Shown piece after piece: positions 8,149-17,722 of a stretch of 64,000 nt of DNA. Position 1 is the stretch's first letter, and each line of letters opens with the position of its first letter. The translations under genes were made by a program, and so were the position numbers. This stretch comes from Longimicrobiales bacterium (lineage in GTDB: Bacteria; Gemmatimonadota; Gemmatimonadetes; Longimicrobiales; Gaopeijiaceae): contig OX639991.1 in assembly GCA_951828585.1 (NCBI GenBank), positions 4,136,001 to 4,200,000 of the forward strand, given 5' to 3'. A model generated the notes under the pieces. The model was not told where the DNA came from. It ran no database searches and saw only the letters and a program-made list of their open reading frames with translations.

Positions 8149-10422
8149 TCACATGAGATGCAGGGGGTCGCGGTCGAGCGAGACGCGCACATCGGATCCC
8201 CTGGCCCGGAAGTTCGCCGCGACCGACCGAAGCGTCCGCCCGATGCCCGCGACCCCGCCCCGAAGCAGAACGTGCCAGCGGTAGCGCCCATGAAGCCTTT
8301 CAATCGGGGCTGGGGCCGGCCCCAGCACTTCCACGCCCTCGAGGCGACGGTCCCGCAACCACTTGTCCAGCGATTCGGCCGCGGCCAGCGCGTCGGCCTG
8401 GACCGGGCTGTTCAGAAGGATCCTGGCCATGCGAAGGTGCGGCGGATAGGGAGGATCGGTCCTCGCCCCCAGTTCGCGCTCAACGAACCCCCGGTAATCG
8501 TGGGCAACCGCCGCGCGCACCACATAGTGGTCCGGCACGTAGGTCTGAATGACCACCTCGCCCGGCAGACTCCCCCGCCCCGCCCGCCCCGCAACCTGGG
8601 ACAGCAGCTGGAAGGTCCGTTCACAGCTCCGGAAGTCGGGCAGATGCAACCCGGTATCGGCGTTGATGACCCCCACCAGCGTCACCCGGGGGAAATCGAG
8701 GCCTTTGGCGATCATTTGCGTCCCCAGGAGGATGTCCACCTCCCCCTTGCGAACGCGTTCCAGGATGTTCCGGTGCGACCACTTCCCCCGTGTCGTATCC
8801 ATATCCATGCGCGCGACCCGCGCGCCCGGTAAGCTCTCGAGCAGGACGCGCTCGACCTGCTCCGTACCGAGCCCCCCGTAAGTCATCTCGCGGGAACCGC
8901 AGCGGGGGCAGCGCGTCGGCGGGTCCTCGGCGTGGCCGCAGTGGTGGCAGATCATGCGCCGCCGCGCCCGGTGCAGCGTCATGGACACCGAGCAGTCTAT
9001 GCACTCGCCCACGGCGCCGCAGCTCTCGCACAGGGCGAAGGTCGCGTAGCCGCGGCGGTTGAGCAGAAGGATCGTCTGTTCCCGGCGCGACAGCCGCCGC
9101 CGCACCGCGTCCGCGAGCATTGGCGACAGGATGCGCGGGGGGGGAGGGGGCGGGGTGGGGCCGTCATCCGGGGCCGGCCGGAGACCGCTGGCCGCCGGTG
9201 GCGCCTCGGGCGGCCGCACCCTGAGGTCGACGACACGCACTCCGGGAAGGACACCGCCGCCGACCCGGTCGGGCAACTCGAGGAGCGCGTATTTCCCCGA
9301 GCGCGCGTTCAACCAGCTTTCGAGCGAGGGGGTGGCCGAGCCCAGCACGCAGACCGCGCCTGTGCGCCGGGCGCGCACCACGGCCACGTCGCGCGCACTG
9401 TACCGCGGTGCTTCGGACTGCTTGTAGCTGCCGTCGTGCTCTTCGTCCACCACAATGGCGCCCAGGGCCGAGACGGGGGCGAAGACGGCCGAGCGGGCAC
9501 CCACCGCGATGCGCTTTTCGCCGGATCGCAATTGCCGCCAGGCGTCTTGGCGTTCGCCGTCGGAGAGCCCCGAGTGCAGCACGGCCACCAGGTCGCCGAA
9601 GGCCTGCCGGAAACGGGCGACGGTCTGAGGGGTCAGCGCGATCTCGGGCACCAGCACGACGGCGCCCCCACCCCCCCCAACCACCCGCCGGATCAGCTCA
9701 ATGTAGACCAGTGTCTTCCCCGAACCGGTCACCCCATGCAGAAGAAAGGCCCCGCCCCCGTCCCCCAGGCCGGCCCCGAGCCGCGCCAGAACCTTGCGCT
9801 GGGCCGGCGTGGGAGCGTGCGCCGGCTCCTCCTCGACCTCCTCGTCCCGGAAGGGGTCCCGCACGACCACCTCCTTCCTCACCCGCACGAGCCCCTTCTC
9901 CTCCAGCCCCCCGATCACACCGCGGCTGAAACCGCCTTCCAGCAGCGCGGCCAACGCCTGGCTTCCACCGGCGCCCACGAGCTGTTCGTACGCCTCACGC
10001 TGCCGCCTCGCCCGGCCGAAGATCCGGTCCAGTTCTTCAAGGGTTCCCATCGAGTGGGCAACGCGGACCATCGCTCGACGCGCGGGCGCCGGCTCCGTGG
10101 CGGTGGGGTTGGTCATGCGCGCGGGGAGCATCGCGCGCAGCACGACTCCGAGGGGCACCACATAGTACTTCGCGACCCACTGCGCGAGATTCCACAGCTC
10201 GGTGTCGATGGAGGGTTCCTGCTCGAGTACCGAGACCACATCCCTCAGGCCCGGCACCTCCGACCCGGGACCCAGGACCCAGCCCACCACGGTGCGGTTC
10301 CTGAAGGGCACGCGAACGCGTGTGCCCGGCCGGGGAACCGGTCCTGCCAGGCGATAGTTGAAGGCCCGCGGCAACGGGACCGGCAGCGCCACCTCCACGA
10401 GCGAACCGCGGCTGGGCGGCAT
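8149..10422 (-). CDS. priA: Primosomal protein N' (replication restart helicase PriA)
   Basis: 757-residue superfamily 2 DNA helicase that restarts stalled replication forks. It has an N-terminal DNA-binding domain (ALPVPLPRAFNYRL), Walker A GVTGSGKT at about residue 235, the DEEH box in VDEEHDGSYKQSEAPRYSARD, and the paired zinc motifs CESCGAVGECIDC and CHHCG...CPRCG. Helicase motif V/VI is seen in GTQMIAKGLDFPRVTLVG and SQVAGRAGRG. A Pro-rich insert (TPPPPPPRIL) lies before the zinc domain. Length matches the family. Confidence 0.97.
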   Translation of the reverse strand: MPPSRGSLVEVALPVPLPRAFNYRLAGPVPRPGTRVRVPFRNRTVVGWVLGPGSEVPGLRDVVSVLEQEPSIDTELWNLAQWVAKYYVVPLGVVLRAMLPARMTNPTATEPAPARRAMVRVAHSMGTLEELDRIFGRARRQREAYEQLVGAGGSQALAALLEGGFSRGVIGGLEEKGLVRVRKEVVVRDPFRDEEVEEEPAHAPTPAQRKVLARLGAGLGDGGGAFLLHGVTGSGKTLVYIELIRRVVGGGGGAVVLVPEIALTPQTVARFRQAFGDLVAVLHSGLSDGERQDAWRQLRSGEKRIAVGARSAVFAPVSALGAIVVDEEHDGSYKQSEAPRYSARDVAVVRARRTGAVCVLGSATPSLESWLNARSGKYALLELPDRVGGGVLPGVRVVDLRVRPPEAPPAASGLRPAPDDGPTPPPPPPRILSPMLADAVRRRLSRREQTILLLNRRGYATFALCESCGAVGECIDCSVSMTLHRARRRMICHHCGHAEDPPTRCPRCGSREMTYGGLGTEQVERVLLESLPGARVARMDMDTTRGKWSHRNILERVRKGEVDILLGTQMIAKGLDFPRVTLVGVINADTGLHLPDFRSCERTFQLLSQVAGRAGRGSLPGEVVIQTYVPDHYVVRAAVAHDYRGFVERELGARTDPPYPPHLRMARILLNSPVQADALAAAESLDKWLRDRRLEGVEVLGPAPAPIERLHGRYRWHVLLRGGVAGIGRTLRSVAANFRARGSDVRVSLDRDPLHLM

Positions 10423-10510
10423 CAGGCGGCCATGGTCGGGAACAAACGCCCTGGCCGCCCAGGACGCCGGACGGGCGGGCGGTTAGCCGGCTTGCGAACT
10501 CCGCAGGGGA

Positions 10511-11719
10511 TCACAGCAGCAGAAACACATCCTGCTGCGGCTTCGTGACCGTGACCTCCGGCCCGCCCGGACCCATGAACACATTGATCTCGGTTCGGAG
10601 CCCCACATCGTCCGGGATGTAGATGCCCGGCTCGACCGAGAAGCCCACGCCCGGCACCAGCACGCGGTCGTCGCGGGTCTCGAGGTTGTCCAGGTTGGGG
10701 CCGCGGCCGTGGATGTCGAGATCGATCGAGTGGCCGGTGCGATGGATGAAGTACTCGCCATACCCCGCATCGGTGATGATGCGGCGGGCCACGTCGTCGC
10801 CCTCGAAGCCGCGCAGCACTTCGCCCCGGGCCCAGCGCGCCTGCAGCGACTCGACCACGCCGTCGCGCGCGGCCTTCACCGTTGCCCACAGCTCGGCGAT
10901 CCTTGGCGGCAGCTCGCTGCCCAGGTAGCCCATCCACGTCTGGTCGGCGGGCACGGAGTTCTCGTGGAAACCGCCCCACAGGTCGATCAGGAGGAGGTCG
11001 CCGGCCTGGATGGGTTCACCTGTCTCGCCGGGGTCGTAGTGGGGATCGGCCGCCTTTGGGCCGATCGCCACGATGCAGTCCGCGTGAATGGGCGCGCCGC
11101 GCCGCGCCAGCTCGTCGCGGATCCAGGTGGAGAGCGCGCCCTCGGTGATGGTCTCGCCCCGGGACACGTGGTCGGCGGCGCGTGCGAAGGCCTCCCGGGC
11201 CAGGACCTTGACCAGCTCCGACGCGCGGCCGTGTTCCTCGCGCTGAACCGGGGTCCACACCGCGTAGAAGGTCGAGACCAGGTCGCCGGAACTGTGAAGC
11301 TCGACACCCATGTCGACGATCACGTCGCGGATGCCGGCGGGGAGGAGGTCGAGGTAGGGGACGTCGGCCCGCGCCGAGGTCTCGGTGGCCACCCGCGCGC
11401 ACCCGTCCAGCAGGTCGCGCAGCCGGTCCACCATTTCAATGCGGCTCGAGTAGCTCTCGCGGGGCCAGTCCAGGTGGCGCCAGGACGAGTGCTCGATGGC
11501 GTGGATGAGGAGGCGCGGGGGACCCGACGCGGGGACGAGGGCGAAGCCGCGCCGGGTGGTCCACTCCAGTCCGAGCAGGGCGCGTCCGATCGGGTTGCGG
11601 TCCTTGAAGTCGTAGAGCAGCCAGCCGTCCAGTCCCATGTCGCGGAGCGCGGCCTGTACCCGGGCGACGCCCTCGTCCGTGGTCAGCAGAGCCCGCGAGT
11701 CACCCGCCTCCGGCTTCAT
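10511..11719 (-). CDS. M24-family Xaa-Pro aminopeptidase-like metallopeptidase
   Basis: 402 residues. The N-terminal creatinase-like domain is followed by the pita-bread catalytic domain with metal ligands in LLIDLWGGFHENSVPADQTW (two Asp), HRTGHSID (His) and VEPGIYIPDDVGLRTEINVF (two Glu). The start at 11719 overlaps the CcmH-like stop (ATGA), which identifies it against a longer upstream frame made of Gly/Arg-rich antisense sequence. Such enzymes remove N-terminal residues preceding proline; here the substrate is unknown. Confidence 0.92.
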   Translation of the reverse strand: MKPEAGDSRALLTTDEGVARVQAALRDMGLDGWLLYDFKDRNPIGRALLGLEWTTRRGFALVPASGPPRLLIHAIEHSSWRHLDWPRESYSSRIEMVDRLRDLLDGCARVATETSARADVPYLDLLPAGIRDVIVDMGVELHSSGDLVSTFYAVWTPVQREEHGRASELVKVLAREAFARAADHVSRGETITEGALSTWIRDELARRGAPIHADCIVAIGPKAADPHYDPGETGEPIQAGDLLLIDLWGGFHENSVPADQTWMGYLGSELPPRIAELWATVKAARDGVVESLQARWARGEVLRGFEGDDVARRIITDAGYGEYFIHRTGHSIDLDIHGRGPNLDNLETRDDRVLVPGVGFSVEPGIYIPDDVGLRTEINVFMGPGGPEVTVTKPQQDVFLLL

Positions 11720-12246
11720 AGTTGCGCTTCCTCCATCTCTTCGAGTTCCGCGAGGGCCGCGTCCAGCCGGTCCCGCTCGTCTTCGGTGATTGCATCGGTC
11801 CCCGCCACCGCCATCGACGGCCGCTTCAGCCGGCGCAGCGCGATCACGACCAGGCCGAGACCCAGCAGCAACACCGCCGGAGGCACCACCCAGGCCAGCA
11901 GGCCGGATCCGCTCGCTTGCGGCAGCGCCCGGTACTCCTCGCCCCAGGCCGCCACCATCCACTCGACCAGGCTGTCCGCGCTCAGGCCCGCCCGCGCTCC
12001 GGCCTGTAGGCTGTCGCGCAGCGCCTCGGCATCGCTTGTCGGGCAGACTTCGAGCATGAACCCGGGACAGAACGGAGAGCGGAGCTTCGAAATCGCCTCG
12101 CTCGCCTCGGGGTGGAGTTCCTCGGCAACCGCCGCCGCTTCGCGTGAAGCGAGTTCAGCGGCTTCCGGCGGGAGGTCCGCTCCGCACGCCGACACGAGCA
12201 CCGCGAACAGCGGCGCGAACCATCGTCCGCCTTCGACTTCCTTCAC
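11716..12246 (-). CDS. CcmH/CycL-like protein, probable lipoprotein
   Basis: 176 residues: a signal ending VLVSAC (lipobox), a helical domain, a membrane helix at about residues 121-141 (LLAWVVPPAVLLLGLGL) and a short cytoplasmic tail. The layout matches the cytochrome c maturation protein CcmH, including the conserved position LRSPFCPG, but the usual LRCxxC redox pair is altered: the first Cys is Ser and the next Cys lies farther on (LEVC). No other ccm genes are in the window. It may use a different Cys spacing, or may have lost the thiol role. Confidence 0.7.
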   Translation of the reverse strand: MKEVEGGRWFAPLFAVLVSACGADLPPEAAELASREAAAVAEELHPEASEAISKLRSPFCPGFMLEVCPTSDAEALRDSLQAGARAGLSADSLVEWMVAAWGEEYRALPQASGSGLLAWVVPPAVLLLGLGLVVIALRRLKRPSMAVAGTDAITEDERDRLDAALAELEEMEEAQL

Positions 12247-12249
12247 TGT

Positions 12250-13299
12250 TCAGACATCCATCGCGACCCCCGCAAGCGCCCGGATCACGGCCACGCATCC
12301 CGCACCCGTGCGCTGCGGGTCGTAGCCTCCCTCCAAGAATACCACAACGCGACCCCCACAGCAGTCCTCCGCGGCCTCCATCACCATGAGCGTCGTCTCG
12401 TGGAGGTCCCCGGGCTCCAGCAGCTGGCCGCCCAGCGGATCCCCGGCCAGAACGTCGAAGCCGGACGACACCAGGATGAAGTCGGGCTCGCAGCGCGCAA
12501 CCGCCGTTTCCAGCGCCATGCGGAAGACCCGCAGATAGTCGGGCCGGGGCGTCCTCGGGCTCAGCGGCACGTTCAGGGTGAACCCCTCCCCCTTCCTCCG
12601 CCCCGTCTCGTTCGCGGCCCCCGTACCCGGGTAGTGCGGGTACTGGTGGAGCGACAGGAAGAACACGTCGGCGTCCTCGTAGAAGGCGTCCTGGGTCCCG
12701 TTGCCGTGATGAACGTCCCAGTCCACGATCAGGACGCGTTCGGCCTCGCCCCGCGCCCGAAGGCTCGCGGCAGCGATCGCGATGTTATTGAAGAGGCAAA
12801 ATCCCATTGCGCGGCCCGGCGTCGCATGATGCCCGGGAGGGCGCGCGGCCACGAATGCGTTGCGATACCGCCCCGCCACCACCCCGTGCACCGCCTCCAA
12901 CCCCGCCCCCACCGTCCCCAGCGCCGCCTCCCACGACGCCCCCGACACGCGCGTATCCGCGTCGATCGCCACCGGCTGGCCAAACTCCCGAGCCTGGTCC
13001 ACCACCTCGCGCACCGACTCGATCAGCGCGGCGTCGTGCACCAGCGCCACGTCCTCCACGCTCGCCACCTCCGGCGCCACCTGTTCCACCCGGCCGTGCA
13101 GCGCCACCAGGTCCTCCTTCAGCGCCGACGCAATCGCGCGAAGCCGCCCCTGGTGCTCGGGATGCCCCCAGCCCGTGTCGTGCAACACCGCCGAGGGGTG
13201 CATGAAGAAGGCGGTGGGGGGTGACTCTGGCGCAGCGCCGGGATCGCCGGCGGGATCCACGCGGGGCGAGCCGGAATCGTCCAGTACGTGCCCCCGCAC
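12250..13299 (-). CDS. Histone deacetylase family hydrolase (AcuC/HDAC-like)
   Basis: Zinc amidohydrolase of the arginase-deacetylase fold. Active-site signatures are RPPGHHA, the charge relay and zinc site DWDVHHGNGTQDAFYEDADV, SSGFDVLAGDPLGG and LEGGYD. A GTG at 13299 directly follows the carB stop codon; an internal Met (MHPSAVLHDTGWGHPE) 32 codons later matches the usual family start and may be the true one. Bacterial members act on acetylated small molecules or acetyl-lysine; the substrate here is unknown. Confidence 0.93.
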   Translation of the reverse strand: MRGHVLDDSGSPRVDPAGDPGAAPESPPTAFFMHPSAVLHDTGWGHPEHQGRLRAIASALKEDLVALHGRVEQVAPEVASVEDVALVHDAALIESVREVVDQAREFGQPVAIDADTRVSGASWEAALGTVGAGLEAVHGVVAGRYRNAFVAARPPGHHATPGRAMGFCLFNNIAIAAASLRARGEAERVLIVDWDVHHGNGTQDAFYEDADVFFLSLHQYPHYPGTGAANETGRRKGEGFTLNVPLSPRTPRPDYLRVFRMALETAVARCEPDFILVSSGFDVLAGDPLGGQLLEPGDLHETTLMVMEAAEDCCGGRVVVFLEGGYDPQRTGAGCVAVIRALAGVAMDV

Positions 13300-16200
13300 C
13301 TACTCCACCCCCACCGGCTCCGCCACCCGCGCGATCCGCTCCTGGATGCTCAGGATCTCGGGCCGGCGCGTCCGCATGGCCGTCACGGCGTCCACCGCCG
13401 CGCTGGTCGCCGACATCGTCGTCAGGTACGGCACCCCGTACGCGATCGCCGCGCGCCGCATGGCGTAGTCGTCGTACTGCGACTTCTTGCCCAGCGGCGT
13501 GTTGATCAGCAGCGCCACCTTCCCGCTCACGATCCGGTCGACGATGTGGGGCCGACCCTCGCCGACCTTGTGAATTCTTTCACAAGGGATGCCCAGCTGC
13601 GTGAGATGGTTGCGCGTGCCACCCGTCGCGAGCACCCGGAACCCCAGATCCGCCAACCGCCGCACCAGCGGCGTCACCGTGGGCTTGTCCGAGTCGTTCA
13701 CGGTCACGATCACCGACAACCCGTCCTCCCCCTCCGGCAGCCGGTTCCCCGCCGACACCTGCGCCTTGGCGAACGCCATCCCGAAGGAGTCGTCCACGCC
13801 CATTGCCTCGCCCGTCGAGCGCATCTCCGGTCCGAGCAGCGTATCCACGTCAAACCGGTTGAACGGGAACACGGCCTCCTTCACCGCGACCCCGTTCACC
13901 TCCGGCTCCGACGGCACGCCCAGATCCGCCAGCTTCTCCCCCGCCATCACCCGCGCCGCCAGCCGCGCCAGCGGCACCCCCGTCGCCTTACCCACGAACG
14001 GCACCGTCCGCGATGCCCGCGGGTTCACCTCCAGCACGTACACCTGACCGTCCTTCACCGCGTACTGCACATTCAGCAGCCCCACCACCCCCAACTCCAA
14101 CGCGAACCGCCGCGTCAGCCGCCGCATTTCGTCCAGCTCGGCACGGCCCAGCAGATACGGCGGCAGTACGCAAGCCGAGTCGCCCGAGTGCACCCCCGCG
14201 TCCTCGATGTGCTGCATGATCCCGCCGATCACCACCTCGGTCCCGTCCGACAGCGCGTCCACGTCGGCCTCAAAGGCGTCCTCCAGGAAGCGGTCGACAA
14301 GCACCGGGTGGTCCGGCGACGCCTTGACCGCCCGCGCGAAATACCCCTTCAGCGACTCCTCGTCGTACACGATCTCCATGGCGCGCCCGCCCAGCACGTA
14401 CGACGGCCGCACCAGCACCGGAAACCCGATCTCCCGAGCAATCACGAGCGCCTCGCCCTCGCTCATCGCCGTCCCGTTCGCCGGCACCCGCGCCCCGATC
14501 CGCCGGCACACCTCCTCGAAGCGCCGCCGGTCCTCCGCCCGGTCGATCGCGTCCACCGAAGTCCCCAGGATCGGCACCCCCAGCTCGGCCAGCGCGTACG
14601 CAAGATTCAGCGGCGTCTGCCCCCCCAGCTGCACGACCACCCCCATCGGCCGCTCCCGCTCCACGATCTCGACCACGTCCTCCAGCGTCAGCGGCTCGAA
14701 GTACAGCTTGTCGCTCACATCGAAGTCGGTCGACACCGTCTCCGGATTCGAGTTCACCATGATCGTCTCGAATCCCGCCTCGCGGAGCGCCAGCACCGCC
14801 TGCACGCAGCAGTAGTCGAACTCGATCCCCTGCCCGATCCGGTTCGGCCCGCTGCCCAGGATGACGATCTTGCGCCGGTCGGTGGGGTCGGATTCGTCTT
14901 CGGATTCGTAGGAGGAGTAGTAGTAGGGGGTCGCCGCGGGAAACTCCCCCGCGCAGGTGTCGACCACGTTGTACGTCGGCCGGATCCCCCACTTCCAGCG
15001 CCGCGACCGTATGGCGGCCTCGTCCACCCCGCGCAACGCCGCGAGCTGCGCGTCCGCGAACCCCTCGCGCTTCATGCGCCGCACCGAGGCCGCATCGAGG
15101 GACGGCAGGTCCCTGAACCAGCGTTCCATTTCGAGGATCTGCACGAGCTGGTCGAGGAACCACGGGTCGATCCCGGTCGCGCGGTAGAGCCGTTCGATCG
15201 AAATCCCCGCCTCCAGCGCGCGCTTCAACTGGTACTTGCGCAGCGTCGTGGGTCTCCGCACCGCGGCGAGCAGCGCCTCCGGGTCATCGGAGTCGAGACC
15301 GTCGTCCTCCAGAGTCTTCCCCGTCACCCACCCGATCCGCCCCACCTCCATCCCCCTCAGCCCCTTCTGCCACGCGCTGCGGAAGGTGCGCCCGATAGCC
15401 ATTGTTTCGCCCACCGCCTTCATCTGCACCCCCAGCGTGTCGTCCACGTCCGGGAACTTCTCGAAGGCGAAGCGCGGGAACTTCACCACCACGTAGTCGA
15501 GCGCGGGCTCGAAGGATGCCGGCGTCGTCTTCGTGATGTCGTTGGGCAGCTCGTACAGGTGGTACCCGACCGCCAGCTTCGCCCCCACGCGCGCGATAGG
15601 GAACCCGGTCGCCTTGGACGCCAGCGCCGACGACCGCGACACGCGCGGGTTCATCTCCACCACCAGCATCTCGCCGTTCTCGGGGTTCACCGCAAACTGG
15701 ATGTTGCACCCCCCCGCTTCGACCCCGATCTCGCGGATGATCGCGATCGCGTCGTCGCGCATGCGCTGGTACTCGGCGTCGGAGAGCGTCTGCGCGGGGG
15801 CCACGGTGATCGAGTCGCCCGTGTGCACCCCCATCGCGTCGAAGTTCTCGATCGAGCACACGATGATCACGTTGTCGAGGCCGTCGCGGACCACCTCGAG
15901 CTCGTATTCCTTCCACCCGATTACGGAGCGGTCGATCAGGACTTCGCCGATCGGGCTGGCGTCGAGCCCCTTGCGCACCTGGGCCTCGAACTCGGCGAGA
16001 TTGTACGCGGTGCCGCCGCCCGTGCCGCCCAGGGTGAACGAGGGGCGGATGATCGCCGGGTAGCCGGTGTCCTCGATGATCGTGAGCGCGTCGTCCAGGC
16101 TGCGCGCGAAGCCCCCGTGGGGGACCGCGAGACCGATCCGATTCATCGCCGCGGTGAACTCCTCGCGGTCCTCGGCCATCTTGATCGAACGCTCGTCGGC

Positions 16201-16551
16201 GCCGATCAGCTCCACGCCGTGCGCGGCCAGCACCCCTTGCTTGTGAAGATCCATCGCGATGTTGAGCGCTGTCTGTCCACCCATCGTGGGGAGCAGCGCG
16301 TCGGGCTTTTCCCGCTCGATCACCCGCTCGACCCACTCGGGCGTCAGCGGCTCGATGTAGGTCCGGTCGGCCAGATCCGGGTCCGTCATGATCGTCGCCG
16401 GATTGGAGTTGACCAGGACGACCCGGTACCCTTCCTCCTTGAGCGCCCGCACGGCCTGGGTGCCGGAATAGTCGAATTCGCAGGCCTGCCCGATGACGAT
16501 GGGACCCGACCCCAGGATCAGGATCGAGTCGATGTCTGTGCGTCTAGGCAA
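13300..16551 (-). CDS. carB: Carbamoyl-phosphate synthase large subunit
   Basis: 1083 residues, the normal length for CarB, which makes carbamoyl phosphate for pyrimidine and arginine synthesis with the small subunit CarA (not in the window). Two homologous ATP-grasp halves are seen, beginning [20 protein letters not shown] and [19 protein letters not shown]. The oligomerisation domain lies between them, and a C-terminal MGS-like allosteric domain contains [15 protein letters not shown]. The start is TTG at 16551. A TATACAT box and a 17-bp palindrome lie just upstream, inside a partial copy of the intergenic repeat. Confidence 0.98.
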   Translation of the reverse strand: MPRRTDIDSILILGSGPIVIGQACEFDYSGTQAVRALKEEGYRVVLVNSNPATIMTDPDLADRTYIEPLTPEWVERVIEREKPDALLPTMGGQTALNIAMDLHKQGVLAAHGVELIGADERSIKMAEDREEFTAAMNRIGLAVPHGGFARSLDDALTIIEDTGYPAIIRPSFTLGGTGGGTAYNLAEFEAQVRKGLDASPIGEVLIDRSVIGWKEYELEVVRDGLDNVIIVCSIENFDAMGVHTGDSITVAPAQTLSDAEYQRMRDDAIAIIREIGVEAGGCNIQFAVNPENGEMLVVEMNPRVSRSSALASKATGFPIARVGAKLAVGYHLYELPNDITKTTPASFEPALDYVVVKFPRFAFEKFPDVDDTLGVQMKAVGETMAIGRTFRSAWQKGLRGMEVGRIGWVTGKTLEDDGLDSDDPEALLAAVRRPTTLRKYQLKRALEAGISIERLYRATGIDPWFLDQLVQILEMERWFRDLPSLDAASVRRMKREGFADAQLAALRGVDEAAIRSRRWKWGIRPTYNVVDTCAGEFPAATPYYYSSYESEDESDPTDRRKIVILGSGPNRIGQGIEFDYCCVQAVLALREAGFETIMVNSNPETVSTDFDVSDKLYFEPLTLEDVVEIVERERPMGVVVQLGGQTPLNLAYALAELGVPILGTSVDAIDRAEDRRRFEEVCRRIGARVPANGTAMSEGEALVIAREIGFPVLVRPSYVLGGRAMEIVYDEESLKGYFARAVKASPDHPVLVDRFLEDAFEADVDALSDGTEVVIGGIMQHIEDAGVHSGDSACVLPPYLLGRAELDEMRRLTRRFALELGVVGLLNVQYAVKDGQVYVLEVNPRASRTVPFVGKATGVPLARLAARVMAGEKLADLGVPSEPEVNGVAVKEAVFPFNRFDVDTLLGPEMRSTGEAMGVDDSFGMAFAKAQVSAGNRLPEGEDGLSVIVTVNDSDKPTVTPLVRRLADLGFRVLATGGTRNHLTQLGIPCERIHKVGEGRPHIVDRIVSGKVALLINTPLGKKSQYDDYAMRRAAIAYGVPYLTTMSATSAAVDAVTAMRTRRPEILSIQERIARVAEPVGVE

Positions 16552-16560
16552 GGTGGATCC

Positions 16561-16669
16561 AATGTATACTACACTTTACATTATGTAAAGCAATGATTAC
16601 ATTGTGGTGAACCGAGCGAAGCGCGGATGCACGGCCGCGCGCATGCCTGGGGGTTTTGTCCACGGGCTG
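16561..16669 (-). repeat. Intergenic repeat, partial copy C
   Basis: On the minus strand it begins with CAGCCCGTGGACAAAACC on the base after the stop codon of the MetS-like gene, as copies A and B do after their upstream genes. The match to copy A continues through the segment complementary to GAAGCG...CGCGGATGCA, then diverges at the AT-rich centre, and the second half is missing. What remains ends at the carB start region. Confidence 0.7.
16562..16593 (-). promoter_or_regulatory. Probable carB promoter and palindromic operator
   Basis: On the minus strand, TATACAT (16568-16562) is a good -10 box 11 bases before the TTG start. TTTACA (16589-16584, spacer 15) or TTGCTT (16593-16588, spacer 19) could be the -35. 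The perfect palindrome CTTTACATTATGTAAAG (16574-16590) covers the -35 region and may bind a repressor. All of this is within repeat copy C. Confidence 0.45.
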
Positions 16670-16783
16670 CTACTCGGCGCTCTTGGCGGATTCCTTCCGA
16701 ATCGCGGTGCGGAGGGCCACGGCGAGGCCTCCCCATACGAACGCCATGATGACGATCATGGTGATCCAGGTTGCGGTGGTCAT
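16670..16783 (-). CDS. MetS-like small subunit of an NSS transporter (37-residue membrane microprotein)
   Basis: Single-helix protein starting MTTATWITMIVIMAFVWGG and ending in a basic, polar tail (IRKESAKSAE). Length, the single N-terminal helix and the VWGG exit motif match the MetS/MaAIMP small subunits that accompany methionine/alanine NSS transporters. A GGGAG ribosome site lies 12 bases upstream. The only NSS permease in the window is 12 kb away (28951-30438), so it may serve that one or another elsewhere. It is placed just upstream of carB with repeat copy C between. Confidence 0.65.
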   Translation of the reverse strand: MTTATWITMIVIMAFVWGGLAVALRTAIRKESAKSAE

Positions 16784-17062
16784 TCTCGGACCGGCTCCCT
16801 TCGACTGCGCGGTGGGCATTCTGGATGGAGGCCGCGGAAGAGGGCCCGTCGTGAGGACCGGACGGGGGGGCTGTTCCGGGGCCGGACTAAGGTGCGCGAA
16901 GGGGGGCGGCGGGGCAAGGCGGGTAACGATGATCCAGCAGTGACGGGAGGGGGCACCTTTGAATTGTACCAGGTCTTCAAGGAGGCGGAGAATGGTGAGA
17001 TCCAAATCGGGATTGTTGGGCGGTCCTTCCATCAACAACGCAGTCTACGTATCGTTGAAAAC

Positions 17063-17383
17063 GTGCTGTTCGTAGAGACCACGGTCTTCACCAGGCACCT
17101 GTCGACACACCTTGACGACAACGGTTTCGCGGCCCTGCAGGCTTTCCTCAGCGTTCACCCCGATGCCGGCCCGATTGTTCGCGGGTCGGGGGGCATCAGG
17201 AAGCTCCGCTGGAGGTCGAGGGGACGTGGCAACCGCGGTGGAAGCCGGGTCATCTACTACTGGCTGCCGCGCGAGGACCACATCTACTTGCCGACGATCT
17301 ACGGCAAGGGGGTGAAGCAGGACCTGACGGCGGAAGAAACCGCGGCGTGGCGCAGAGTAGTCAAGGAGATCGAGAATGGGTGA
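17063..17383 (+). CDS. RelE/HigB-like toxin
   Basis: 106 residues from a GTG at 17063 (VLFVETTVFTRHL). The fold pattern of RelE/HigB toxins is visible: ALQAFLSVHPDAGPIVRGSG, then the basic strand GIRKLRWRSRGRGNRGGSRV, YYWLPREDHIYLPTIYGKG and a C-terminal helix. Such toxins cleave mRNA on the ribosome. The ribosome binding site is weak and the start is uncertain; the open frame continues far upstream through repeat copy C. The stop overlaps the next ORF by 8 bp, the standard toxin-first HigBA order. Confidence 0.78.
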   Translation: MLFVETTVFTRHLSTHLDDNGFAALQAFLSVHPDAGPIVRGSGGIRKLRWRSRGRGNRGGSRVIYYWLPREDHIYLPTIYGKGVKQDLTAEETAAWRRVVKEIENG

Positions 17384-17687
17384 ACGGAAAATCGCCAACG
17401 AGGTGCTTGGAGCGCTTCGGGAGGTCCAGGAGCACAGGGCCGGGAAACGTACGTTGCGAACGACCAGGGTACCGAAACCGATGCCGGGACTCTCTCCGGA
17501 TCGGATCAGGGGGATCCGGAAGGAACTCAACCTGTCGCGGGCCGTGTTCGCATCCATGCTCCGCACGCCGGTCCGGACGCTGGAGGGCTGGGAACAGGGC
17601 AGGTCGAAACCGCCTTCTTCCGCCACCGCGCTCATCCTGATGGCGCGCAAGTACCCCGACACCTTCGAGCGGCTGGCGTCTCTGTAG
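17376..17687 (+). CDS. XRE-family antitoxin (HigA/NadS-like)
   Basis: 103 residues. The C-terminal helix-turn-helix reads IRGIRKELNLSRAVFASMLRT followed by VRTLEGWEQGRSKP, typical of NadS-type antitoxins that bind both toxin and operator. The N-terminal 45 residues are likely the toxin-neutralising part. It overlaps the toxin gene by 8 bp and is presumably translated from the same mRNA. Confidence 0.85.
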   Translation: MGERKIANEVLGALREVQEHRAGKRTLRTTRVPKPMPGLSPDRIRGIRKELNLSRAVFASMLRTPVRTLEGWEQGRSKPPSSATALILMARKYPDTFERLASL

Positions 17688-17722
17688 CCGGAATCACCGA
17701 CTATCACAGAACGAGGTACAGG

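Noticed and set aside
13288-16596. Very long open frame on the + strand antisense to carB
   Set aside because: High-GC third-codon bias of carB removes stops on the opposite strand; the translation is His/Arg/Pro-rich and resembles no protein.
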